64,000 nucleotides of DNA from Streptomyces sp. NBC_00271 (GTDB lineage Bacteria; Actinomycetota; Actinomycetes; Streptomycetales; Streptomycetaceae), in the NCBI RefSeq assembly GCF_036178845.1, contig NZ_CP108070.1, forward strand, positions 5,518,001-5,582,000, read 5' to 3'. The notes beneath the pieces are model-generated. The model was not told where the DNA came from. It saw nothing but the letters and a program-made list of their open reading frames with translations, and searched no databases. Position numbers and translations under genes: made by a program. Below, one piece after another: positions 16,320-23,734 of this stretch. How positions within the stretch are numbered: position 1 is the first letter of the stretch; each line of letters starts with the position of its first letter.

Positions 16320-18013
16320 AGCAGTGCCTCCGGGATGTCGAGGTGGCGGGAGCGGAGCCATTCGCCCAGGGCCTTGGCCTGGGGGTCGAAGCGGTGCTGG
16401 GCGGCGACGCCTTCGCCGAGGATTCCTTCGACGACGAAGTTGAGGGCGCGGAGGTTCGGCAGAGTGTGACGGACAACTTTCAGATGACGGCTTTCAGTTA
16501 TCAGATTCTGAAATCTGTCATCTGTCAGTTGATGAACCAACCAGCGCCACGCGTCGTCCGATCGCACCCACACCCCGACATTCGCGTTCCCTCCCTTGTC
16601 CCCACTGCGCGCACCCGCGACCACACCCAGAGGAGCGCGTCGCGTCGGCCCCGGAGGGAGCGGTTCGGGCAGGGCGGGCTCGAGCGCCGGTTCGAGTACG
16701 AGGGTGTCGGTGGCCGGAGCGACCGGCACCCGCCGCCCGTCATGGAGGACCGCCACGTGCTCCACGGCGCCCTGGGGGACGTACACGTCCTCGAAGACCC
16801 CGTACGGGGAGCCCTTTCCCGGGGGCGCGATCACGTGGAAGCCGGGGTAGCTGGCCAGGGCCAGTTCGATGGCGGCGCCGCTGAGGGTGCGGCCCACCGC
16901 GTCCTGGTCGGGGTCACGTACGACGAGGCGCAGGAGGGCGCTCGCGGTCTCCTCCGTGGGGGCGTCGGGGTGGTCGGTGCGGGCGAGGTCCCAGCGGACC
17001 TCCGTGGGGCGCGACTTGGCCGCGTCGAGGGCCGCCTCCATCTGGTCCCGGACGAGGGCGGCCTTCGCCTCGATGTCGAGGCCGGTGAGGACGAAGGCGA
17101 CTTCGTTGCGGTAGCCGCCGAGGCGGTTGAGACCGACCTTGAGAGTGGGGGGCGGGGCCTCGCCGCGTACGCCCGAGATGCGGACACGGTCGGGGGCCTC
17201 CTGGGTGAGGCGGACCGAGTCGAGGCGGGCGGTGACGTCGGGGCCCGCGTACCGGGCGCCGGAGGTCTCGTAGAGGAGTTGCGCGGTGACGGTGCCGAGG
17301 TCCACGAGGCCGCCGGTGCCGTCGTGCTTGGTGATGACGCTGGTGCCGTCCTCGTGGAGTTCGGCGAGCGGGAATCCCGGGCGGCGAAGGCGCGCCGGGT
17401 CGTGGTCGGTGAAGAAGGCGTAGTTGCCGCCGGTGGCCTGGGTGCCGCATTCCAGGACGTGACCGGCGACGACGGCGCCGGCGAGGCGGTCGTACGCGTC
17501 CGGCGCCCAGCCGAAGTGGGCGACGGCGGGCCCGGTGACCAGCGCCGCGTCCGTGACCCGCCCGCTCAACACGATGTCCGCGCCCTCGCGCAGACAGGCG
17601 GCGATCCCGGCACCGCCGAGGTAGGCGTGCGCGGCGAGGCTCCTGGGGTGGCCGGCGGTCAGGTCGTCGCCCTCGACGTGGGCGACGCGTACCGGTATGC
17701 CGAGGCGGTCGGCCAACTGCCGTACGGCGTCGGCGAGTCCGGCGGGGTTGAGGCCGCCCGCGTTCGCCACGATCCGCACGCCCCGCTCGTGCGCGAGGCC
17801 GAGGCACTCCTCCAACTGGCCCAGGAAGGTGCGGGCGTAGCCGCCGGAGGGGTTCTTGAGGCGGTCGCGGCCGAGGATGAGCATGGTGAGTTCGGCGAGG
17901 TAGTCGCCGGTGAGGACGTCCAGGGGGCCGCCGGTGAGCATCTCGCGCATCGCGTCGAAGCGGTCGCCGTAGAAGCCTGAGGCGTTGCCTATCCGGAGGG
18001 GCGCGACGCTCAC
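16316..18013 (-). CDS. AtuA-like protein (DUF1446)
   Basis: A 565-residue protein of the acyclic terpene utilisation AtuA/DUF1446 family. The N-terminal part (about 1-350) opens RIGNASGFYGDR and includes LTGDYLAELTMLILGRDR and GADIVLSGRVTDAALV. The C-terminal AtuA-like domain carries GARSGDKGGNANVGVWV near residue 470. Its biochemical role is not established even in Pseudomonas, where atuA is required for citronellol/geraniol use. GTG 18013 overlaps the upstream stop by GTGA. Pairing with a methylcrotonyl/geranyl-type carboxylase is the main clue to the pathway. Confidence 0.9.
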   Translation of the reverse strand: MSVAPLRIGNASGFYGDRFDAMREMLTGGPLDVLTGDYLAELTMLILGRDRLKNPSGGYARTFLGQLEECLGLAHERGVRIVANAGGLNPAGLADAVRQLADRLGIPVRVAHVEGDDLTAGHPRSLAAHAYLGGAGIAACLREGADIVLSGRVTDAALVTGPAVAHFGWAPDAYDRLAGAVVAGHVLECGTQATGGNYAFFTDHDPARLRRPGFPLAELHEDGTSVITKHDGTGGLVDLGTVTAQLLYETSGARYAGPDVTARLDSVRLTQEAPDRVRISGVRGEAPPPTLKVGLNRLGGYRNEVAFVLTGLDIEAKAALVRDQMEAALDAAKSRPTEVRWDLARTDHPDAPTEETASALLRLVVRDPDQDAVGRTLSGAAIELALASYPGFHVIAPPGKGSPYGVFEDVYVPQGAVEHVAVLHDGRRVPVAPATDTLVLEPALEPALPEPLPPGPTRRAPLGVVAGARSGDKGGNANVGVWVRSDDAWRWLVHQLTDDRFQNLITESRHLKVVRHTLPNLRALNFVVEGILGEGVAAQHRFDPQAKALGEWLRSRHLDIPEALL

Positions 18014-18804
18014 CTGGCGTCTCCCTTGGACGCGCGCCCCTGTCCGGGTGGACCCGCGAAGGCCTGTGCGATGTCCAGCCAGCGGTCGGCGTCGGGGCCG
18101 TCCGCCCGTACGGCGAGGTCGCCGCGGTGGGCCCGTTGGGTGACCAGGAGGCAGAAGTCGAAGGCGGGGCCGGTGACGCGCTGGGGGGCCTCTTCGGGCC
18201 CGTACGTCCACACCTCGCCCTTGGGGCCGACCAGTTCGACGCGGAACTCGGTGGCGGGCGGAGTGAGCCCCCGTACGTGGAAGGCGAAGTCCCGGGCCCG
18301 TACGCCGATGCGTGCGACGTGGCGCAGGCGGTCGGTGGGAGTGCGTGCCACGCCCAGCGCGTCCGCCACGTCCTGGCCGTGGGCCCAGGTCTCCATCAGG
18401 CGGCCGGTGGCCATGGAGGCGACCGACATGGGCGGGCCGTACCAGGGGAAACGGGTGCCGGCGGGGGCCGCGCGGAGGGCCTCTTCCAGCGCCGTTCGCC
18501 CCGCCCGCCAGTCGCCGAGCAGCGTGGCGGGCGGCAGCCCGGCCCCCTCCTCCGCGCCCTCGTCCACGAATCCGCCGGGCGAGGCCATCGCCTTCTCGAC
18601 CTCCTTGGCGAAGGCCTCGGCGTCCGTCACGGCGAGCAGGGCGGAACGGTCCGTCCAGGCCAGGTGGGCGATCTGGTGAGCGACGGTCCAGTCGGCGGCG
18701 GGGGTGGCGAGTGCCCAGCGGCTCTCCGCCAAGTCCCTTACCAGCAGGTCGAGTTCTTCGCTCTCCTGGTGCAGATCGTCGATCACTGACGACGGGTCGG
18801 ACAC
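18010..18804 (-). CDS. TIGR03084-type DinB/maleylpyruvate isomerase-fold protein
   Basis: A 264-residue protein of the TIGR03084 metal-binding family with a DinB-like helical bundle. DWTVAHQIAHLAWTDRSALL and LMETWAHGQDVADALG supply the His residues expected for metal binding. GTG 18804 is preceded by GAGGGGAG. It is the first gene of the operon. Members commonly precede DUF1446 genes in actinobacteria. Catalysis is unproven; an isomerase or thiol-dependent step is possible. Confidence 0.85.
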   Translation of the reverse strand: MSDPSSVIDDLHQESEELDLLVRDLAESRWALATPAADWTVAHQIAHLAWTDRSALLAVTDAEAFAKEVEKAMASPGGFVDEGAEEGAGLPPATLLGDWRAGRTALEEALRAAPAGTRFPWYGPPMSVASMATGRLMETWAHGQDVADALGVARTPTDRLRHVARIGVRARDFAFHVRGLTPPATEFRVELVGPKGEVWTYGPEEAPQRVTGPAFDFCLLVTQRAHRGDLAVRADGPDADRWLDIAQAFAGPPGQGRASKGDAR

Positions 18805-18926
18805 GATGGAGCTCCCCTCGGGGCACGACGGTGTGCGGCGGCGCGCGGCGATGCGCCGCGATGCGCGGCGGGCGTGCGGAGTCTTTCGCGGTGCGCTCTG
18901 GAGCATGGCAGCGGGCACAGAAACAA

Positions 18927-18940
18927 GCAAGCATGCTTGC
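18927..18940. promoter_or_regulatory. Perfect 14-bp palindrome, likely TetR operator of the operon
   Basis: GCAAGCATGCTTGC is a perfect inverted repeat in an AT-rich island 123 bp before the first operon gene. Size, symmetry and place are typical of TetR-family operators. The operon ends with its own TetR gene, which makes that protein the natural binder. Binding is inferred. Confidence 0.65.
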
Positions 18941-19012
18941 ATTAATTGATGTGCCGCGCGGGCTACAGGGAGACGCCCCGAGCGGGTTGCAGGAAGAGAC
19001 GTCCCGCGCGGA

Positions 19013-19486
19013 CTACAGGGAACGGAAGACGCCGTCGGGCGCCGCCTCGGCCGCGTCGGCGAAATCGGCGAAGTCGAGGTTGGCGATCATCAGGTTGGCG
19101 TGAATCTCGTGGACCCCGGCCGGGACCGTGCGGAACTCGCCGCCTTCGGCCTCGAACTCCTCGTCGCTCTCGCACTCTTCCCTGGTCAGCGTGGACACCG
19201 CCAGCAGAGCTCCCTGGCCGGTGCGCAGGGCGCCCCCGTCCGCGAGGAAGACGACGGCCAGTTCGTCGTCGGCGGAGACCGCGGCGAGTACGTCGGCTGT
19301 CGTGAACCCCGCCCAGGAGGGGTCGTCGACAACATGGAGGCGTGGCTCGAAGTCTCCGGGGCCCCAGGGCAGGGACAGCGCGCGTCTCAGCGCCGTCCAC
19401 GCCCCTTCGTCGCCGAAGTCGGTCCTGATGACCAGCGCCGCGAACTCGTCGCGGTCCGCCACCCCTTGCCCGGTTCGATCACTCAT
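19013..19486 (-). CDS. DUF6924 domain protein
   Basis: A 157-residue acidic soluble protein. The core EFAALVIRTDFGDEGAWTAL and the end VPAGVHEIHANLMIANLDFA resemble the DUF6924 family common in Streptomyces; function unknown. ATG 19486 gives MSDRTGQGV. It is transcribed toward the catabolic operon but separated from it by the operator region. The last bases of the gene are partly duplicated downstream at 18955-18977. Confidence 0.75.
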   Translation of the reverse strand: MSDRTGQGVADRDEFAALVIRTDFGDEGAWTALRRALSLPWGPGDFEPRLHVVDDPSWAGFTTADVLAAVSADDELAVVFLADGGALRTGQGALLAVSTLTREECESDEEFEAEGGEFRTVPAGVHEIHANLMIANLDFADFADAAEAAPDGVFRSL

Positions 19487-19579
19487 GACGCAGCCCCACT
19501 CCCCCGCTCGGATCACCGTCTGCATGTGCGGCACGCACACTAAACGAGGGCACCGACAAGCCGCGTTCGACGCGACGGA

Positions 19580-19891
19580 GTGGGGCAGGGACGGGCCTTC
19601 AGCACTCCCGCGGCCCGCGCGGCCGCCGCGGGGCTGCTCGCGCACCACCGGACGTCGGACCGGACCGGCCCGCCGGAGGTGTACGTCCGCATGTCGGCGC
19701 GACCGCTCTTCCAGGACATCCTGCGCGCCGCGCCACCCGGAACCGTCGACCCCACCATGGACCCGGACGACGTGTTCGACATGCTGCTGGGCGCCGTCCT
19801 GACCCGCACACTGCTGTTCAGCGCCACGGCACGCGCCCGCCCCGTCGAGCGGACGGTCGAGATGATCCTCCGGCTGCTACGACCCCTCTGA
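19580..19891 (+). pseudogene. C-terminal remnant of a TetR regulator
   Basis: An open frame encodes a recognisable TetR C-terminal ligand domain only: LFQDILRAAPPGTVDPTMD, DVFDMLLGAVLTRTLLF and VERTVEMILRLLRPL. The helix-turn-helix that should precede it is absent; only about 90 bp lie between this frame and the divergent DUF6924 gene, in no frame with an HTH. The first 35 codons look like random GC-rich DNA. Most simply this is a 5'-truncated pseudogene. Its last 15 bases overlap the end of the convergent EamA gene. Confidence 0.6.
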
Positions 19892-20902
19892 ACCAGCCGG
19901 AGCAGCCGAACCAGCCGAAGCAGCCGACCCGCCCGAACCGACGTTCTTCGCCCTGCCCCGCCCCACCTGTGTCCGTACCGCCCCCATGCTCGCGGCGATG
20001 ACCAGGGCGATCGCGAGGGCCTCGGTGGCGGAGAGTGCCTGGTCCAGGACGAGGAAGCCGGCGGTCGCGGCGACGGCGGGCTCCAGGCTCATCAGGATGG
20101 CGAAGGTCGCGGCGGGCAGGCGGCGCAGTGCGAGCAGTTCGAGGGTGTATGGCAGCACGGACGACATCACGGCGACCGCGCCGCCCAGGGCCACGGTCGT
20201 CGGGTTGATCAGCCGGGTCCCGGACTCGGCGATCCCCAGCGGCAGGAACGCCACCGCCGCGACCACCATGGCGAGCGCGAGCCCGTCCGCCTGCGGGAAG
20301 CGTCGGCCCGTACGCGCGCTGAAGACGATGTACGCCGCCCACATCGCGCCCGCGGACAGGGCGAAGGCGACGCCGACCGGGTCGAGGGAGCTGAAGCCTC
20401 CGCCGCCGAGCAGGAAGACGCCGCCGAGGGCGAGGCCCGCCCAGAGGAGGTTCAGGACACGGCGGGAGGTCAGGACCGAGAGGACGAGCGGGCCGAGGAC
20501 CTCGAGGGTGACGGCGGGGCCCAGCGGGATACGGGCGACCGACTGGTAGAAGAGGCCGTTCATCGCGGCCATGGTGAGACCGAAGATCACGACCGTGCGC
20601 CAGTCCGCCCGCGAGTGCCCGCGCACCTTGGGCCGGCAGACGGCCATCAGCACGATCGCGGCCACCAGGAGGCGCAGGGTGACGACCCCGAGCGCGCCCG
20701 CGCGCGGGATGAGGGTGACCGCCAGCGCGCCGCCGAACTGCACCGAGACGCCTCCGGCCAGGACCAGTCCCACGGGGCCGAGGGCACCCCACCGGTTCGG
20801 GGCGCCCTCGCCCGGGGTGGGCGCGGGCGCCATCGCCGGGGCGGCCGAGGCCGGGGAGGACGGAGACGCCGGGGAAGACGGGGCGGCGCTGGGGGTGTTC
20901 AC
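19877..20902 (-). CDS. EamA/DMT-family transporter
   Basis: A 341-residue inner-membrane exporter with ten predicted hydrophobic helices in two EamA repeats (for example GALGVVTLRLLVAAIVLMAV and PYTLELLALRRLPAATFAIL). Such proteins export amino acids or small metabolites. The first 40 residues are a Pro/Ala/Ser tract, and the last 20 are an Ala/Gly/Ser low-complexity tail running into the TetR remnant, so both ends may be recent additions. ATG 20902 is the first start. A palindromic element precedes it at 20954. Confidence 0.88.
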   Translation of the reverse strand: MNTPSAAPSSPASPSSPASAAPAMAPAPTPGEGAPNRWGALGPVGLVLAGGVSVQFGGALAVTLIPRAGALGVVTLRLLVAAIVLMAVCRPKVRGHSRADWRTVVIFGLTMAAMNGLFYQSVARIPLGPAVTLEVLGPLVLSVLTSRRVLNLLWAGLALGGVFLLGGGGFSSLDPVGVAFALSAGAMWAAYIVFSARTGRRFPQADGLALAMVVAAVAFLPLGIAESGTRLINPTTVALGGAVAVMSSVLPYTLELLALRRLPAATFAILMSLEPAVAATAGFLVLDQALSATEALAIALVIAASMGAVRTQVGRGRAKNVGSGGSAASAGSAAPAGSEGS

Positions 20903-20953
20903 GGGGCCTTCCAGGGGCTCGACTCAGGAGTCGTGCATCAAGGTGCACTTCTC

Positions 20954-20971
20954 AGTCCACAGTAATGGACT
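20954..20971. promoter_or_regulatory. Inverted repeat upstream of the EamA gene
   Basis: AGTCCA (20954-20959) and TGGACT (20966-20971) flank CAGTAA; TAAGTC follows directly. It lies about 50-70 bp before the EamA start, and nearby GACTC/GAGTC and GTGCA/TGCAC pairs add symmetry. MocR-type regulators of transporters often use GGACTA-like half-sites, but no such regulator is adjacent. Confidence 0.4.
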
Positions 20972-20991
20972 AAGTCAGGCACGTGAACCCT

Positions 20992-23259
20992 TTATGCGCC
21001 TGTCCAGGGTGTCTCGTCGCGGAAGAGGGGCCGGCCGTCGGGCAGATAGCCGTCAAGGGGGTCCCGCAGAGGATCGGGAACGGGGAGAGGGTAGGGGTCG
21101 GGGAGGGGGTAAGGGCCGGGAAACGCACCGGGGTACCAGGCTCCCTCGGCCCCGGACTGCCCGGCGGCCCCGTAGTACGCGTACTGCGGAGCCGCTTCCG
21201 CCACGAAGCCCCTCGCGTAATCCATCGGCACCCCGGCCGGCACCCCCACCGGGTCTCCGGCCGGCACCCCCACCGGCACCCCGGTCGGCATCCCCACCGG
21301 CACCGCGCCACCCACCGGAACCTCCGCCTCCGTGAACAGCGGCAGCCGCAGCTCTCCGGTGTCCATCACCGCGTTGTTCTGCGATCCGTGCAGACGGGCG
21401 TACGCGCCGCCGCGGGCCAGGAGTTCGTCGTGGCGGCCGGTTTCGACCACGCGGCCGCGGTCGACGACGAGGATGCGGTCGGCGTCGGGCGCGAGGTTGA
21501 GGTCGTGGGTGATCATGATCGTCGTACGGCCCTGCATCAGACGTCGCAGCGGCTTGATCACGCGGCGCGCGGCCATCGCGTCCAGGCCGGTGGTCGGCTC
21601 GTCGAGGACGAGGACGGGGGCGTCGCGCAGGATGGCGCGGGCGATGGCGAGCCGCTGGAGCTGGCCGCCGGAGAGGCGGGCCGAGTTGGGGTCGATCTTG
21701 GTGTCGTATCCGTCCGGCAGCTTCATGATGAAGTCGTGCGCGTCGGCGGCGCGCGCGGCCTCCACCAGCGCCTCGTCGCTCGCGCCGGGGCGACCGCAGC
21801 CGATGTTGGCGCGGACGGTGTCGTGCAGGACGAGGGTCTCCTGCGGCAGCAGCGTGACGTACTCGCGCAGCCGGGCCAGCGGGAAGTCGCCCACCGGGAT
21901 GCCGTCGAGGAGCACGGAGCCGGCGTCCGGGTCGTAGAAGCGCAGGAGGAGCTTGGACACGGTGGACTTGCCCGCGCCGCTCGGGCCGGTGACGATCACG
22001 AGCTCGCCGGGGTTGACCGTGAAGGACAGACCGCGCAGGGCGTCGCTCTCCGCACCGGGGTAGCGGAAGGTGGCGTCGCGGACCTCCACGGCGCCGTCGG
22101 GGCGGCCGAGCCGGCTCTCCGCCGAACGCGTCGGATCGGCGACCGCGGGCGGCACATCGAGAATCTCGATCAGCCGTTCGGCGCCGGCGGTGGCGGCGGC
22201 GATGGTCAGACCGAGCTGGGCCAGGCCGCGCACGGGCGGGTAGAGGTAGCCGAGGAACGCGGCGAAGGCGAGCAGCTGGCCGAGGGTCATCCGGCCGCCG
22301 GAGATCTCCCACACGCCGAGGCCGATGACCGCGAGCACGCAGATCGTCTCGATGACCTGGACGAGCTGCTCGTACAGCTCGTTGAGGCGCCCGGAGCGTA
22401 CGGAGGCCCTGAACCAGGCGTTCGCCTCCTGGTTCAGCCGCCGCCGCTCGGCGTCGCGGCGGTCGTACGCCTGGGTGAGGACGATGTTGCCGAGGGACTC
22501 CTCGACGACGGAGGTGATCGCGCCGTCGGCGACCCGGCCGTCGCGCGAGACGGACTTGATGGAGCCGGAGAAGCGGCGGGCGGCCGGCCAGAACAGAGGG
22601 GCGAGCACGAAGGTCGCCGCGGCCAGGTCCCAGCGCAGCCAGAAGGCGGCGGCCGCGTAGAACAGCGCGCTGAACGCCGCCGACGCCGCGCCGACGAGCC
22701 CGGACACGACCATCGTCTCGATCGACTCGACGTCGCTGGTCAGCCGGGACAACAGGTCGCCCTGACGGTGGCGTTGGAAGAAGTGCGGCGGCAACTGCTG
22801 TACGTGGTCGAAGACATGCTCGCGCAGCCGCATCACGAAGCGCTCGGTGACCCAGGTGGCGAGGGAGTTGCCCGCGTAGGCGACGGCGGCGCCGAGCACG
22901 GCGACGGCCAGCCATTCGGCGGCCGGGGCCCAGAACGCGGCCAGTGAGCCCTGTTGCAGGGCGTGGTCGGTCAGGTCGCTGAAGAGGAGGATGGCGGCGG
23001 TCTCGGCGAGGGCGGCCAGAACCGTGCACAGCCAGATGGCCAGCAGCCAGCTCCGCAGTCCCTTGGTCAGCGGCCAGAAGCGCCGGAACGCCGTACGGGC
23101 GGGGATGGTCGGCGTGTCGTGGTCGAGTTCATCGTCGTCCTCGTACGCGTCGTCCTCGTACTCATGATCCTCGTACCGATCGTCCGCGACCGCGCCGGCG
23201 CCGGTTTCCGCGTATTCCTTGTGTTTCTCGTACCCCTGATTCTGCCTTTGCCGGGTCAT
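20992..23259 (-). CDS. ABC exporter (fused membrane and ATPase domains) with unusual tails
   Basis: A 755-residue type I ABC exporter half-transporter. After an acidic Tyr/Asp/Glu-rich N-terminus (about 10-50) come six membrane helices (about 60-345) and the ATPase with Walker A GPSGAGKST (Lys431), signature LSGGQ (529-533), Walker B VLVLDEP (Asp553, Glu554) and switch His in MITHDLNL. The last 110 residues are extra: VPVG/VPAG-type repeats, then a Pro/Tyr-rich stretch. No C39 peptidase domain is present. ATG 23259 follows GGAGGG closely; an upstream in-frame start at 23301 is less likely. It lies directly after a terminator hairpin and the Pro/Lys-rich peptide gene, so that peptide is a candidate substrate. 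Confidence 0.9.
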   Translation of the reverse strand: MTRQRQNQGYEKHKEYAETGAGAVADDRYEDHEYEDDAYEDDDELDHDTPTIPARTAFRRFWPLTKGLRSWLLAIWLCTVLAALAETAAILLFSDLTDHALQQGSLAAFWAPAAEWLAVAVLGAAVAYAGNSLATWVTERFVMRLREHVFDHVQQLPPHFFQRHRQGDLLSRLTSDVESIETMVVSGLVGAASAAFSALFYAAAAFWLRWDLAAATFVLAPLFWPAARRFSGSIKSVSRDGRVADGAITSVVEESLGNIVLTQAYDRRDAERRRLNQEANAWFRASVRSGRLNELYEQLVQVIETICVLAVIGLGVWEISGGRMTLGQLLAFAAFLGYLYPPVRGLAQLGLTIAAATAGAERLIEILDVPPAVADPTRSAESRLGRPDGAVEVRDATFRYPGAESDALRGLSFTVNPGELVIVTGPSGAGKSTVSKLLLRFYDPDAGSVLLDGIPVGDFPLARLREYVTLLPQETLVLHDTVRANIGCGRPGASDEALVEAARAADAHDFIMKLPDGYDTKIDPNSARLSGGQLQRLAIARAILRDAPVLVLDEPTTGLDAMAARRVIKPLRRLMQGRTTIMITHDLNLAPDADRILVVDRGRVVETGRHDELLARGGAYARLHGSQNNAVMDTGELRLPLFTEAEVPVGGAVPVGMPTGVPVGVPAGDPVGVPAGVPMDYARGFVAEAAPQYAYYGAAGQSGAEGAWYPGAFPGPYPLPDPYPLPVPDPLRDPLDGYLPDGRPLFRDETPWTGA

Positions 23260-23304
23260 GGCCCTCCTCATTTGAATTGCAGGCCGTGCCGAGGAATTCA
23301 AAAG

Positions 23305-23336
23305 AGAGAGGCCGACGGCGCACCGTCGGCCTCTCT
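23305..23336 (-). terminator. Intrinsic terminator/attenuator between peptide and ABC genes
   Basis: AGAGAGGCCGACGG and CCGTCGGCCTCTCT form a perfect 14-bp stem with a 4-nt loop. On the minus strand it is followed by CTTTT. It begins 25 bp after the peptide stop and ends about 45 bp before the ABC start, so the peptide gene would be expressed in excess with limited read-through into the exporter. Confidence 0.85.
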
Positions 23337-23360
23337 GCTACCGCTCGATCAGCCGCTCGA

Positions 23361-23492
23361 TCAGCGTTCGTCGTTGGGGAACGGCTTGGGGAGCGGCTTG
23401 TGCGCCTTCTTGCGCGGCTTCGGCGCCGGCGGGGGCGGGAGCTGCTTCGACTTGGGCTTGGGGGGCAGGGGGGCAAGCTTCTTGAAGCTCAT
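23361..23492 (-). CDS. 43-residue Pro/Lys-rich cationic peptide
   Basis: A short gene with a good AAGGAG site 5 nt before ATG 23492. The peptide starts MSFKKLAPLPPKPKSK, continues through a PPPPAPKPRKK segment and ends KPLPKPFPNDER. It has 14 Pro, 10 Lys and 2 Arg in 43 residues and no Cys, Trp or hydrophobic segment, so it is not a membrane peptide, lanthipeptide or lasso precursor of a known kind. Composition resembles proline-rich antimicrobial peptides. It is followed by a terminator and an ABC exporter with an acidic N-terminal tail. Function unknown; a secreted peptide or a small nucleic-acid/ribosome-binding protein are both possible. Confidence 0.7.
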   Translation of the reverse strand: MSFKKLAPLPPKPKSKQLPPPPAPKPRKKAHKPLPKPFPNDER

Positions 23493-23734
23493 GCCAACTC
23501 CTTGAGGTTTCTGGCTACGCAATAGCGAGCGCAATAGTGCGATGGTGCGAGAATTCTCTACGGAAACGGGCGGGAATTCCTGGTCGTCACCTCGGTTTTC
23601 CCTGCCGCCCGACATCAAGGAACCTACACGCCCCGCACCTCAAGGCACAGCAAAATGCAGCACATGACGACTGTGAATCCCCTTATGAAACCTGAGAGTT
23701 GCCTAAAAAACCTGGGTATTGGATATCCACGCCG

